Shown here: piece by piece, positions 27,164 through 36,222 of the stretch | Layout of the letters: each line of letters opens with the position of its first letter | Numbering within the stretch: position 1 is the first letter of the stretch | Assembly: GCA_035559815.1 (NCBI GenBank) | Contig: DATMAT010000056.1 | Coordinates: forward strand, 1 to 49,693 | Direction of reading: 5' to 3' | DNA: 49,693 bases | From: Thermodesulfobacteriota bacterium | GTDB taxonomy: Bacteria > Desulfobacterota_D > UBA1144 > Nemesobacterales > CSP1-2 | Notes under the pieces: generated by a model | What the model saw: only the letters and a program-made list of their open reading frames with translations | Told to the model about the DNA's origin: nothing | Databases searched by the model: none | Translations under genes and position numbers: made by a program

Positions 27164-30010
27164 ATGAGAAACATGAAACACATACCGCTGGCCCTGCTCT
27201 TGCTTCTGGGGTTTAACCTCACCGCCAAAGCCGAGATATCACTCAGTCCTATCGGCACCTATGCTACCGGCGTCTTCGCCGAAGGAGCGTCGGAAATCGT
27301 AGCTCATGACCCGGTAACCCAAAGAGTATTTGTAATCAACGCCGACGCTTCCGTAGTCGACGTCCTCGATATAAGCGACCCAACCAATCCGACAAAACTA
27401 TTCTCCATAGACGTCACCGATAATATAGATCCCAACGGAGGGATCAACAGCGTTGATGTCAAGAACGGAATAGTGGCGATCGCGGTGGAGAACGACGACC
27501 CTACCCAGAACGGGTTCGCGGCCTTTTACAATACCGACGGTACGTTTCTAAATTCAGTTGGGGTTGGGGTTCTTCCCGATGCCCTGAAGTTTTCCAATAA
27601 CGGAAACCTGGTCCTTGTTTCAAACGAGGGTGAACCGGTCGAGGACGATGAAGGAAACCTAGTCGACAACCCCAAAGGCTCTGTAAGCATAATCGACGTT
27701 TCATCCGGGGTCCAGAACGCATTCGTCACTAATCTAGACTTCACCGGTTTTGACGGAAGAGAGGCTGAATTCGTCGCTAAAGGACTGAAACTCCAGCCGG
27801 GTGTTCCTTTCTCCAGGGAGGTTGAACCGGAATTTGGCACATTCTCCCCGGACGGCACCCAGGCATTCGTTACCCTGCAGGAAGCGAATGGATTTGCAGT
27901 GATAAATACCACGAATCCGCAGGCCCCTTTTATTGTGGATGTCTTGCCGCTCGGGTTTAAAGACCACGGCAAGGGACAGCCTAAACTCAACCTTTTTCCT
28001 TTCGTTAGCCTTCCCCGCCTGGGGACTGATGCCACCGGGCTCAGGATAAAATTGGGCGGTTTCTCCGGAATCTGGTTTGATGGCAAGAAAAACAAAAACG
28101 TCCTCAGGTTCATTACTGTGCCGGACAGAGGACCGAACGGCAGTGACGTGGTAGCCGGTGCAAGAACGTTTAATCTCCCCGACTATCAGGCGAGGATAGT
28201 TTTCTTCGACGTCAATCTACAATCCGGAAAATCGGTAATCAAGAGCAACGAGACGATACTTCTAAAACGCGATGGCAACGTCCCCATCACCGGTCTCCCC
28301 AACATCCCCGGTTTCGACGAAGTCCCGGTTGATGCCGCCGGAAACCCGCTGCCCTATGACCCGTTTGGTGCGGATATAGAGGGCGTGGTTCGCGACCCTA
28401 AGGACAATTCATTCTGGATGGTCGACGAGTATAGACCGGCTATCTACCACTTCAGCCCTGCCGGAGTCCTGCTCGAAAGACTGGTGCCAATAAACACGCA
28501 TCTCCTTGGAGACAGTACACTTAAAGAACAGGTTTTTGGGCCGGAAGGAAACACAGAGGGATTTTATGGCCTTGAAAATTTGCCTGAGGTTTATAACAAA
28601 CGGAGGGGCAACCGCGGGTTTGAGGCTGTGGCCCTGGATACCGAAAAAAGGATTCTTTATGCATTCATACAATCACCGCTGGATAATCCGGACAGCTCCA
28701 CCCGCAGTTCCTTAGTCTTGAGGATATTGGGAGTCGATGTGAGCGATCCCAGTTCCCCGACCTACCTTAAGCCAATATCCGAGTATGTGTATTTACTGGA
28801 AGGTCCTACCCATATCCTGGACATAGTGGACAAGATCGGAGATGCCGTCTTTATCGGCAACGATAAATTTCTGGTTATCGAAAGAGACAGCGCTATAGAC
28901 CCGAGAGGGAAGAAGTTCGTATATGAAGTGGACTTAAAGGGCGCTACAAACATAAGAGGGCTGGCGATTGCCGATGAGATGGCAACGAATACGCTTGAAC
29001 AGACGTCGCCAAACGACCTGCCGGCTATGGGAATAATACCGGTGAATAAAATTAAGGTTCTCAACCTGCCCTCTATAGGCTACCTTCCGAGCGACAAGCC
29101 GGAGGGAATCACCATACTTCCAGACGGCACTATTGCCGTGCTTAACGATAACGACTTTGGCATTGAAGGGTCTGCCGGTTTAGTTCCGGTGCTGGGGTTA
29201 ATCTCGTTTAAGAAAGGAAACAGGCTCGACGCAAGCGACAAAGATGGAGTGATAAACTTAAAGAACTGGCCCGTATTCGGGATGTACCAGCCTGACACCA
29301 TTGCTTCGTTCCAGGCAAACGGCATGACCTACTACGTTACCGCCAACGAGGGTGATACCAGGGATTTCGAGTTCTTCTCCGAGGAGGAGAGGATAGAAGA
29401 CTTAACCCTTGATCCTACAGTATTTACAGATGCGGCACAGCTACAGGATGAGACAAACCTAGGCAGGTTAAAGATTACCAACATACTGGGCGATTTAGAT
29501 AAAGATGGTATTTTCGATAAGCTTTTTTCCTTTGGAGCAAGGTCATTCTCCATCTGGGACTCGTTCGGAAACCTGGTCTTTGATAGCGGCGATGACTTTG
29601 AAAAAATAACTGCATTTAAACTGCCTGTAAACTTCAACTCTGATAACGAAGATAACGACTCATTCGACTCCAGGAGCGACGACAAAGGTCCGGAGCCCGA
29701 GGCAATTGCGGTGGGAAAGATCGGCTCTAAAAGCTACGCGTTCATCGGACTCGAACGCATCGGCGGGATAATGGTTTACGAAGTTACAAACCCCAAGGCG
29801 CCCAGGTTTATCCAGTATTTGAACAACCGTAATTTTAATGTTGATGCGGAGATTAACGGAGCGTCAAATCCTGCCGCCGGAGACCTGGGACCGGAGAGCA
29901 TAATATTCATTTCTCAGGAAGATAGCCCGAACGGGAAGCCCCTCCTGGTCGTAGGAAACGAAATAAGCGGGACGACAACCGTCTACAGTATAAAATTAAG
30001 CCGTAAATAA
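27164..30010 (+). CDS. Secreted choice-of-anchor-I protein with inserted esterase/phytase-like domain
   Basis: A 948-residue exported protein with signal peptide HIPLALLLLLGFNLTAKA. Residues about 25-270 and 680-948 form the two halves of a choice-of-anchor-I beta-propeller (GASEIVAHDPVTQRVFVIN, VLPDALKFSNNGNLVLVSNE, and near the end GPEPEAIAVGKI and YAFIGLERIGGIMVYE). Between them, about 285-680, is an esterase-like phytase-family domain (GGFSGIWFD, FGADIEGVVRDPKDNSFWMVDEYR, NRGFEAVALD, SDKPEGITILPDG). Such proteins are extracellular and may hydrolyse phosphate or other esters; the reaction here is unproven. AAAGGAGG precedes the ATG, and a strong terminator follows the stop. Monocistronic. 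Confidence 0.88.
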   Translation: MRNMKHIPLALLLLLGFNLTAKAEISLSPIGTYATGVFAEGASEIVAHDPVTQRVFVINADASVVDVLDISDPTNPTKLFSIDVTDNIDPNGGINSVDVKNGIVAIAVENDDPTQNGFAAFYNTDGTFLNSVGVGVLPDALKFSNNGNLVLVSNEGEPVEDDEGNLVDNPKGSVSIIDVSSGVQNAFVTNLDFTGFDGREAEFVAKGLKLQPGVPFSREVEPEFGTFSPDGTQAFVTLQEANGFAVINTTNPQAPFIVDVLPLGFKDHGKGQPKLNLFPFVSLPRLGTDATGLRIKLGGFSGIWFDGKKNKNVLRFITVPDRGPNGSDVVAGARTFNLPDYQARIVFFDVNLQSGKSVIKSNETILLKRDGNVPITGLPNIPGFDEVPVDAAGNPLPYDPFGADIEGVVRDPKDNSFWMVDEYRPAIYHFSPAGVLLERLVPINTHLLGDSTLKEQVFGPEGNTEGFYGLENLPEVYNKRRGNRGFEAVALDTEKRILYAFIQSPLDNPDSSTRSSLVLRILGVDVSDPSSPTYLKPISEYVYLLEGPTHILDIVDKIGDAVFIGNDKFLVIERDSAIDPRGKKFVYEVDLKGATNIRGLAIADEMATNTLEQTSPNDLPAMGIIPVNKIKVLNLPSIGYLPSDKPEGITILPDGTIAVLNDNDFGIEGSAGLVPVLGLISFKKGNRLDASDKDGVINLKNWPVFGMYQPDTIASFQANGMTYYVTANEGDTRDFEFFSEEERIEDLTLDPTVFTDAAQLQDETNLGRLKITNILGDLDKDGIFDKLFSFGARSFSIWDSFGNLVFDSGDDFEKITAFKLPVNFNSDNEDNDSFDSRSDDKGPEPEAIAVGKIGSKSYAFIGLERIGGIMVYEVTNPKAPRFIQYLNNRNFNVDAEINGASNPAAGDLGPESIIFISQEDSPNGKPLLVVGNEISGTTTVYSIKLSRK

Positions 30011-30023
30011 CGGGCGACGGGAG

Positions 30024-30060
30024 AAGGGTTAGCCCGGACGGGCTAACCCTTCCTATTTTT
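30024..30060 (+). terminator. Intrinsic terminator
   Basis: AAGGGTTAGCCC, a four-base loop GGAC and GGGCTAACCCTT make a perfect 12-bp stem, followed by CCTATTTTT. It begins 14 bases after the stop of the phytase-like gene. Confidence 0.92.
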
Positions 30061-30154
30061 ACCCTTGCCACCTATATGCTCATGAGATATGCCGCCTAAA
30101 GCGTTATTCCCACAAAGCTTGTCCTAGTGTAAGAGATGAATGGGAACCACCCGG

Positions 30155-30184
30155 TTTGTCATTCCCGCGCAAGCGGGAATCCAG
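30155..30184. repeat. TCATTCCCGC hairpin repeat (half element)
   Basis: TTGTC, then ATTCCCGC, a GCAA loop and GCGGGAAT, then CCAG. One half of the bipartite element seen complete at 39915, 46188 and 47262. It lies in the 890-base gene-free stretch 30011-30900, where only this, the terminator and the composite repeat are recognisable. Confidence 0.85.
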
Positions 30185-30556
30185 TATTTCAAAAGACGGA
30201 TGATGTATAAACAGCTTAAGTAAAGAGGGTACAGAAGTTCACGAATCTCTTACTCAGAGAATGCACCGATATAAAAACTGAAACCATAATCTGTATTGAA
30301 TACCTAATGCTTCCAGTTAGTTAGGTCCATTTGACACGTGCTATAGTAGGTTGTCCAGAATAAAAAAAGAGGATTGAATGTTTGAAAATTTTATTGTCTA
30401 ATGCTATTGGTTCTAATACATTGTAATAATCAAGATTTGATTTGTGATACGACGTCGGGATAATTTACATCCTTCCAAATAAATTAGCTTAATCACTTTT
30501 AGCGTCTGTAATTCAGATAGTTCCCTAATAGAATTAAGGCTGAGTTTATCTAGGGT

Positions 30557-30733
30557 CAATCGAAGGATGAAGTCTCTTGAGGTGTTCATTCTTCGATAGT
30601 TCGACAGGCTCACTACTCAGAATGAACGGTTTTTATTTCGTTAATCATTTTAGCGGATATATATCCCCTCATTCCTTCCCCGATTTAATCGGGGATCAAC
30701 TCAGGACAGGCTCTGAGCCCGGTCGAAGGATGT
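30557..30733 (+). repeat. Composite palindromic repeat, copy R1
   Basis: Modules in order: TCGAAGGATG, a hairpin around TTCGATAGTTCGACAGGC, GAATGAACGG with TTTTTATTT, an altered AGCGGAT palindrome, CCCCGATTTAATCGGGG, then ATCAACTCAGGACAGGCTC and TCGAAGGATG. The same order recurs at 38926-39157 (reversed), 43532-43645 and 43801-44075. Confidence 0.8.
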
Positions 30734-30900
30734 GTTAAAGTCGGCAAGGAGGCCGGGACGTGCCCGAAGAATCTTGGTGAAGTATAGACTCTTTACTTCT
30801 CTCCGAGTGACCGTTAGGGAAGCAAAACTGCTGGGTTAGATGCAACTAGACAAGGCTGTGCCCATTTGGTTAGATCCTGGTTATTACTAATACCTTGATT

Positions 30901-33552
30901 CTAGGCAACCAATCCAGAAAGCGTCATGTTTTCAGCAATCACATCGTGAGGAATGAGCGCATAGCGCCAAGGCTTACCCCCATTGCTCACAGCGTGCTTG
31001 GTAGCATGTTCACACCAACGGATAGCTGCATCTTTCTTAGCCAATACATCCGCATCGGTAATCTCACTTCTGGCTTTAGGCTCAAGCATATAAATACAGT
31101 TCTCCGTCTCGGCTACAAAGTCCGGCACATATTCGAGATGCTCAAGTCCTGATTTGTAAAAGATTTGGAACTGTCCTTTAGCCGGCTTAAACCACTTGAG
31201 CGATTCACGGTCGAGTATGACAGCCAACTTTCTCTCGGTATCCGACTGGAACTTCTGAATTGGATACAAGCATCGCTGAAACCCTCCGAACAGCATCTGG
31301 GCGATACGGCTTTTGTCATTCACAGTTTCACGGAAGTCGTGTATAGGCTCGCTTGCCGTATAGGCGCTTTCCTTGAGTTCTGTGAACCCTTTGCTCACAA
31401 CCACTTCATAGTCCGTCGCCTTTTCCCACTGGTGAGCCTGCATCTGCGCATGAATAAAAGCAGCAAGCTGCTTCTGATGGTAGATCAATACGTTCCGGGT
31501 GTCCTCTTCAGACAGATACGATCTCAGATGTGCTACCATCTGCCCGGCTAGATCGTAGAGCAGGTCGGCATGGTCATCGTATGAGATATCGTCAAAATCA
31601 ATTAGACCGCGGACCAGGTAGTCTTCAAGCCTGAGTTCTTGCTGCAGGCTTCTACCGAAGCTCAACGTCTCCTGTGCGTGGGTGCGGAGGTGCTGGATTA
31701 GCAGGTCTCTTTCCACAGGCTGATAGCGAATAGTAGAGCAATCCAGAGTGAATGGGTGAAAACCCGTCGTTACCTCGCCCTTCGGCACGACCAGAATACG
31801 AGGGATGTCTATAGTCTGATCCACAACAAGCTGTACAGTTTTCGCCACAATGGAAGTGATATCGGGAGTCTTAGTAACGCCAGGAAGTGTTTGCTGAACC
31901 GGTGCTATATTTTGTGACACCTCTTCAGCAATCCTCTTCTGAACCTCCGGCTTTAGCAAGTCAGTTGAGCTAGGCAGGCTCTCATATTTTTTTATCACTT
32001 CATAAGCCTTCTGCGCAATCTTACGCTCGACCTCGGTGGTGAATACAGTTTGGGTCGGCAAAGTCTGTCCTGTACTTAATGAAGCCTGCGCTACCGGGTC
32101 ACCAAGCTGTTCAGCAATGTTAGGCTGTGCCACTACAGTACGCATCTTTTGCAGGTCCGTATTCGGGTCGAGAACAATTTGTTGTAATCGGATGACCGAG
32201 TCGGGACGGTTCGCTTCGTCAATTATCTCCTGGAAACGGTCATGGGCAACAATGCTCAAACGGTCCACTGCGCTCACTCCTGTACGCTTCCCGTAGGGCA
32301 GGCGGAGACCGCGCCCGATGGACTGCTCGATCAGCGTCCGTGCATTTGCTGCCCGTAACGGAACAATTGTGTAGAGATTAGTCACGTCCCAACCTTCCTT
32401 TAGCATGTTTACGTGGATGACAATCTCAGTCGGCTCGTTGGGGTCTTCCACAGCAAGGAGACGCTCTACCATCTCGTCTTCTTCCGCACCTGTCCTGCTT
32501 GAGTCCACCTGAATCACCTTGTCTTTATACTGTCCGTCGAAGAACTTATCCGACTGTATCAACCCCATGAGTTGAGATGCATGGGTAGTATCCCGGGCGA
32601 TTATCAACATGAAGGGCTTAACAATGTGGTTTTCCGTCTGCCGGGCGTAGGTTTCAAGCTCGACTCTGGTGTTCTCGTGTAGGCGCACCCCGTCCTGGAG
32701 CTTGATTTCTTCGATCTGTGCAGGTGTAAACTGACTTGGGTCGAAGTTCTTTTGAGTAACCACCGCAGGCTCTTTCACAAACCCGTCTGCCATGGCCTTT
32801 GCCAGAGGGTAGTCATAGACCACGTTTTTAAACGCTACAGCACCCCGGCTGGTTTCGACAAAGGGAGTTGCCGTAAGCTCAAGCCCCAGCACGGGTTTCA
32901 GCTCATTTATAGCCCGCACGCCTGCTGAGGCACGGTAACGGTGAGATTCATCCATAATCAACACCAGGTCGTCAAGACCGGCAAGGTAATCAAAGTAGCT
33001 CTCGCCGATGTATTCTGAAAGACGTTTGATGCGTGGAGCTTTTCCCCCGCGCACCTCGGAATTGATTTTGGAGATGTTGAATATATTGACCTTGCAGCGC
33101 AAAAGCACATCAAAGAGCGTGACCGCCGTGGCCTCATAGTTGTCGCCGGTGATAATCTGCGGCGGCTCGGCGGCAAACTCGGCAATGCCCTTGAATACGT
33201 ACTTAGGGGTGTTAGGCGTGAAGTCGGTAATGAGCTTGTTATAGATCGTGAGATTGGGGGCCAAAACGAAGAAGTTATTTATACCGTGGGCCAGGTGCAA
33301 ATAGCTGATGAATGCGCCCATAAGCCTGGTTTTCCCTACCCCTGTTGCAAGAGCGAAGCAGAATGAGGGGAACTCGCGTTCAAAATCCGTAACCGTCGGG
33401 AATTCGCTTCTCACGGCAGAGAGGGCGGCTTGCAAGTCTGCACCCTTATGCGGCGGTACAATCTCTGTAATTCGGTCTAGAATCTCCAGAGAACGGCGCT
33501 GAGGAGGCCTAAGGCTGAGACGCCCGGCTATCGCATTAACGTGACGGTTCAT
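30901..33552 (-). CDS. Type III restriction enzyme, Res subunit (DEAD/DEAH helicase-nuclease)
   Basis: The ATP-dependent translocase/nuclease partner of a type III Mod methyltransferase. 883 residues with the superfamily 2 core: Walker A LATGVGKT (68-75), DESHR motif II, ELTATPF motif III, and motifs V/VI in LKEGWDVTNLYTIVPLRAA and EQSIGRGLRLPYG. Near the C-terminus YVPDFVAE followed by EPK (PD-(D/E)xK) is the endonuclease site. GAGG seven bases before the ATG supports the start. All motifs look intact, but the cognate Mod gene at 34875 has lost its catalytic domain, so normal restriction is doubtful. Confidence 0.93.
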   Translation of the reverse strand: MNRHVNAIAGRLSLRPPQRRSLEILDRITEIVPPHKGADLQAALSAVRSEFPTVTDFEREFPSFCFALATGVGKTRLMGAFISYLHLAHGINNFFVLAPNLTIYNKLITDFTPNTPKYVFKGIAEFAAEPPQIITGDNYEATAVTLFDVLLRCKVNIFNISKINSEVRGGKAPRIKRLSEYIGESYFDYLAGLDDLVLIMDESHRYRASAGVRAINELKPVLGLELTATPFVETSRGAVAFKNVVYDYPLAKAMADGFVKEPAVVTQKNFDPSQFTPAQIEEIKLQDGVRLHENTRVELETYARQTENHIVKPFMLIIARDTTHASQLMGLIQSDKFFDGQYKDKVIQVDSSRTGAEEDEMVERLLAVEDPNEPTEIVIHVNMLKEGWDVTNLYTIVPLRAANARTLIEQSIGRGLRLPYGKRTGVSAVDRLSIVAHDRFQEIIDEANRPDSVIRLQQIVLDPNTDLQKMRTVVAQPNIAEQLGDPVAQASLSTGQTLPTQTVFTTEVERKIAQKAYEVIKKYESLPSSTDLLKPEVQKRIAEEVSQNIAPVQQTLPGVTKTPDITSIVAKTVQLVVDQTIDIPRILVVPKGEVTTGFHPFTLDCSTIRYQPVERDLLIQHLRTHAQETLSFGRSLQQELRLEDYLVRGLIDFDDISYDDHADLLYDLAGQMVAHLRSYLSEEDTRNVLIYHQKQLAAFIHAQMQAHQWEKATDYEVVVSKGFTELKESAYTASEPIHDFRETVNDKSRIAQMLFGGFQRCLYPIQKFQSDTERKLAVILDRESLKWFKPAKGQFQIFYKSGLEHLEYVPDFVAETENCIYMLEPKARSEITDADVLAKKDAAIRWCEHATKHAVSNGGKPWRYALIPHDVIAENMTLSGLVA

Positions 33553-33610
33553 GTTTCTACCTCAATACTTTTTATTCACCGTTTAGAGCGATCATTGCGT
33601 CAAACCCTAT

Positions 33611-33742
33611 CTCGCTCAAAAATCTCCATACGACACGATCAACCTGAACGCTGGCTCAATGAAACCGGTCATGCTGAGCCTGTCGAAGCATGAACGACAA
33701 TTGGTATTGCGCCGATATCTACATAACCGCGGGTTACGTGAA
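33611..33742 (+). repeat. Direct repeat flanking the nucleotidyltransferase pair, copy 1
   Basis: Includes CGATCAACCTGAAC, GGTCATGCTGAGCCT, TCGAAGCATGAAC and GCCGATATCTACATA in the same order as at 34712-34845, roughly 80% alike by eye. It lies just beyond the 3' end of the nucleotidyltransferase gene, in the gap before res. Confidence 0.85.
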
Positions 33743-33785
33743 TTAAAGAGCTAGAGGTTGAAAACCCTTGGCTCTTTTATCCAGG

Positions 33786-34382
33786 CTAACCTCCTGATTC
33801 CGCAATACCTGCCTCGTCCAACGCTTGCTCCAGAAGAGCCGAAATTCCCATGGTTTCGGCGCACCGCCTGAGGTACGAAAAATCCAGGCTCTTCCCCTGC
33901 ACCTGCAACACGCCCAATACATCATTCCACTGGCGTTCAGAAACGCCTTTACCCAACCGAAACCAGTGGAGCTTCTGAAGAATTACATCTTCCGCGCTGG
34001 CTAGAAACAGCTCCCCTCCTGGTTCCTCCGACACCTGAAATCTTTTTCTTCGCGCCATCTCCTCTTGAGATACCTCGTCCTCTCCAAGCAGGAAAACGTC
34101 AACTTTAAACATGGTCTCCAGGTGGATTACGTTGAAGGACGAGCATTTGTTAACCGCTTCCCGAATCATTTCCGCATCCACATAGAATTCCGATTCCAGC
34201 GCCTTAACATAAGGCTCGATATGAATCGGCTTCATGTCCGCCACTATATGCGCATCCTGAGTTGACCGGGGGATCCCATGAAGAGAACCGGCCAGCGAGC
34301 CGCCCACCAGGTACGGGATTTGAAGGAACTCGAACACCTCCGCAATTCGCCGGGTAATTTGGAGCGGGTCGGGGAGCAGCAT
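33786..34382 (-). CDS. Nucleotidyltransferase-fold protein (AbiEii/MNT-like)
   Basis: A 198-residue protein with the nucleotidyltransferase opening LVGGSLAGSLHG (26-36) and a metal site RSTQDAHIVADM, where D43 is kept but the second Asp is H45; a third acidic position is in MFKVDVFLL (D95). The C-terminal part (SAEDVILQKLHWFRLG, SERQWNDVLGVLQVQG) is typical of AbiEii-like families. It starts one base after the stop of the 86-residue gene, with GGAAGG upstream, so the two are coupled. The pair lies between res and the mod remnant, enclosed by direct repeats. A toxin-antitoxin role is plausible but unproven. Confidence 0.82.
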   Translation of the reverse strand: MLLPDPLQITRRIAEVFEFLQIPYLVGGSLAGSLHGIPRSTQDAHIVADMKPIHIEPYVKALESEFYVDAEMIREAVNKCSSFNVIHLETMFKVDVFLLGEDEVSQEEMARRKRFQVSEEPGGELFLASAEDVILQKLHWFRLGKGVSERQWNDVLGVLQVQGKSLDFSYLRRCAETMGISALLEQALDEAGIAESGG

Positions 34383-34383
34383 G

Positions 34384-34644
34384 TTAGTAACCTTCCTTTT
34401 GAGGGTCCCAGCCAAACACCCGTATCATCGTGTTTCTATCAAGCCATAAAGACGCCAACCGGAGCCTCATCTCACGATCCGGTATTTCGCCGTATTGACT
34501 GCGAATCCGGGCTAAGGCGAGTTGTTGAACGGCCTTGGAGAGCTCGCTAACCCGTTTCATCTTTTGCCGCGGCGTCATTCTGCGGTAGCCCTCGATCAAG
34601 ATCCTCTGTATCTCTGGAGGAGTGTCACCGATTTTAAATTCCAC
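34384..34644 (-). CDS. Small protein paired with the nucleotidyltransferase gene
   Basis: An 86-residue, strongly basic, largely helical protein (PRQKMKRVSELSKAVQQLAL, RIRSQYGEIPDREMRLRLAS) ending in RVFGWDPQKEGY. It begins with GTG, with GGGGG five bases upstream. Proteins of this kind sit upstream of AbiEii-like nucleotidyltransferases in many genomes, as I recall, and could be the regulator or antidote of the pair. No catalytic motif or known domain is visible. Confidence 0.75.
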   Translation of the reverse strand: MEFKIGDTPPEIQRILIEGYRRMTPRQKMKRVSELSKAVQQLALARIRSQYGEIPDREMRLRLASLWLDRNTMIRVFGWDPQKEGY

Positions 34645-34711
34645 CGAAACCCCCGGTTATATGGATTATTACTCTCATACTAACCCCGTCAAAGGGGGAA
34701 GAAACTTTTTG

Positions 34712-34845
34712 TTCGCTCAACTGAATTCACCGTTCGATACGATCAACCTGAACCCTGGCTTAATCAACCCGGTCATGCTGAGCCTATCGAAGCATGAACA
34801 AAAATTAATATTACGCCGATATCTACATATCCACGGATTAATGCA
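34712..34845 (+). repeat. Direct repeat flanking the nucleotidyltransferase pair, copy 2
   Basis: Second copy of the repeat at 33611-33742, placed between the start of the 86-residue gene and the 3' end of the mod remnant. The two copies, 1.1 kb apart in the same orientation, bracket the two-gene module. Confidence 0.85.
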
Positions 34846-34874
34846 AATAAAAAATAGAGCTTTATCCTCTTTCC

Positions 34875-35498
34875 TCATCCACGCCTACTTACAACATCTA
34901 TGGATTTCCCATTCCCATCAAATAGCAATTGCTGACCCGGCTCAGGCGGGGCCTTGGGCAAGTTCTCCACACGCAGGCTGTAGTCGTCCCTTCCCCATTC
35001 GCAGCGCGCAAGCACCGTCTTGGGAATCTTCTTAACCGTAAGGTTGGGATAGCGGTCCGGCTTGCCGCGAAAGGCGGAACACATGACCAGCAGAGTGCGG
35101 CTCGGGCCAACCTCGTCGCTTAAGTGCTGAAGCTGTTCGTGGCTCAGGTTCTGAGTGGTGACATAAATGAAGTCGCGCTCAGTGGAATACCCGTGCTGCC
35201 AATAAACCGTATCGCTCGGCGCGTAGGTAAACCCCTCCAGCTTACAGACCGCCTCGGCAAGCATAGCCGGATTGAAGGATTTATTGATAACCCAATTGCC
35301 CCACTTATCTTTTTCCAGAAGCGAAGGAGCAAGCCGGTTGTCGCCGAAGATAAGGCGGTTATCGAAGATATCGTGGTCAGTAATGCAGTGCGGAGCGTGA
35401 TAAGACCTTTCCGGGTCTTCCAGGAGGATGTGCGGCTCTAGCCGGGGGTGGTTTTCTTTACCAATCCAGGTAAGTTCTAGTTTTTGCTTTCGGTTCAT
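34875..35498 (-). pseudogene. Type III Mod methyltransferase with in-frame loss of its catalytic domain
   Basis: The first 54 residues are the Mod N-terminus (KLELTWIGKENHPRLEPHIL, LLEDPERSYHA, DNRLIFGDN). Residue 55 on is the Mod C-terminus (RLAPSLLEKDKWGNWVINKS, TYAPSDTVYWQHGYSTERDF, KIPKTVLARCEWGRDDYSL). The join lies near 35330-35341. Everything between, normally several hundred residues with the DPPY and FxGxG methyltransferase motifs and the target-recognition domain, is missing, yet the frame is kept, giving 207 residues. It is upstream of res, as usual for mod. It cannot methylate DNA; whether it is translated or retains any role is unknown. ATG at 35498 is preferred over GTG at 35513. 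Confidence 0.85.
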
Positions 35499-35895
35499 GG
35501 CTTTATTATCCACAGATTACACAAATTAGCACAGATTAAAATAGACGAGGGCAGTTTTCTTATCAGTTTGCCGCGTCATTTATCTGTCATGTCAGAATGT
35601 TCCCCGCTTGGGCTTGTATTCGAAAGTATTAATCGGATAACATGCGGGGACAAGCTTTATCGAGCATCCATAGTTTATTTAACCACTTTAAACTTGCTCT
35701 AACTTTTATTTTTTCTTTAATCTATCTTAATCTATAGAAATCTTTGGATAAATAGATTATTTGACACTCCAGCGCAAAGTGAACAAGGTCTGTAAGATTG
35801 TCCTTTGCTTCTTCGTTCCTTTTTATACCTAAGAGCAACAAGCCCAAGACTTTTTGAATCGGCTTTCTTTTTTTACGCGCGTTTATCCGCGCAAT
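35499..35895. other. Gene-free spacer upstream of the mod remnant
   Basis: AT-rich, with CACAGATTA-type short repeats near 35510-35540 and TAATCTATCTTAATCTATAG around 35717-35740. I see no gene, RNA or clear promoter. Confidence 0.5.
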
Positions 35896-36222
35896 CTATG
35901 GATTAAAAAGAATCGGTTCTATCCTCATCAACACCTCATTCAAAAGACTTTCCGGGCACCTGTCAATGAAACTGGCTTTCCTGGCCCGATAGTCTAGCGA
36001 GCGTAGTTGATCTGCCATGATTACTCCAGTTACCTTCTTGACCGCTTCTATAGGCACATAGAAAGGATTTCTGCGGGTGGTATTGCTGACTGGACAAACA
36101 AAGACAAATCCCATTTTGCGGTTGAAAGCGTCATGGCTGACTACTAGTGCCGGTCTCGTGCCATTTGTTCGTGACCCGCTTGAGGGTCAAATCGCAGGAG
36201 GATATTTAGGAACGTACTTCAC
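35896..36222 (-). pseudogene. mazF: MazF/PemK toxin gene broken by frameshifts
   Basis: The gene begins as GTG overlapping the mazE stop (VKYVPK). A few codons are then lost or garbled; the next frame gives FDPQAGHEQM, and after a one-base deletion the third gives TRPALVVSHDAFNRKMGFVF, then CPVSNTTRRNPFYV, KVTGVIMADQLRSLDYRAR and a normal C-terminus. MazF proteins are ribosome-independent mRNA-cleaving toxins of about 110 residues. Here only the C-terminal 72 residues form an open frame, lacking the N-terminal catalytic Arg region, so the toxin should be inactive. Confidence 0.82.

Noticed and set aside
30413-30613. 66-residue minus-strand frame in the long spacer
   Set aside because: No ribosome site and no recognisable motif, and its 5' end enters the composite repeat.
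35484-35702. 72-residue plus-strand frame upstream of the mod remnant
   Set aside because: AT-rich spacer sequence with no ribosome site and no recognisable homology.
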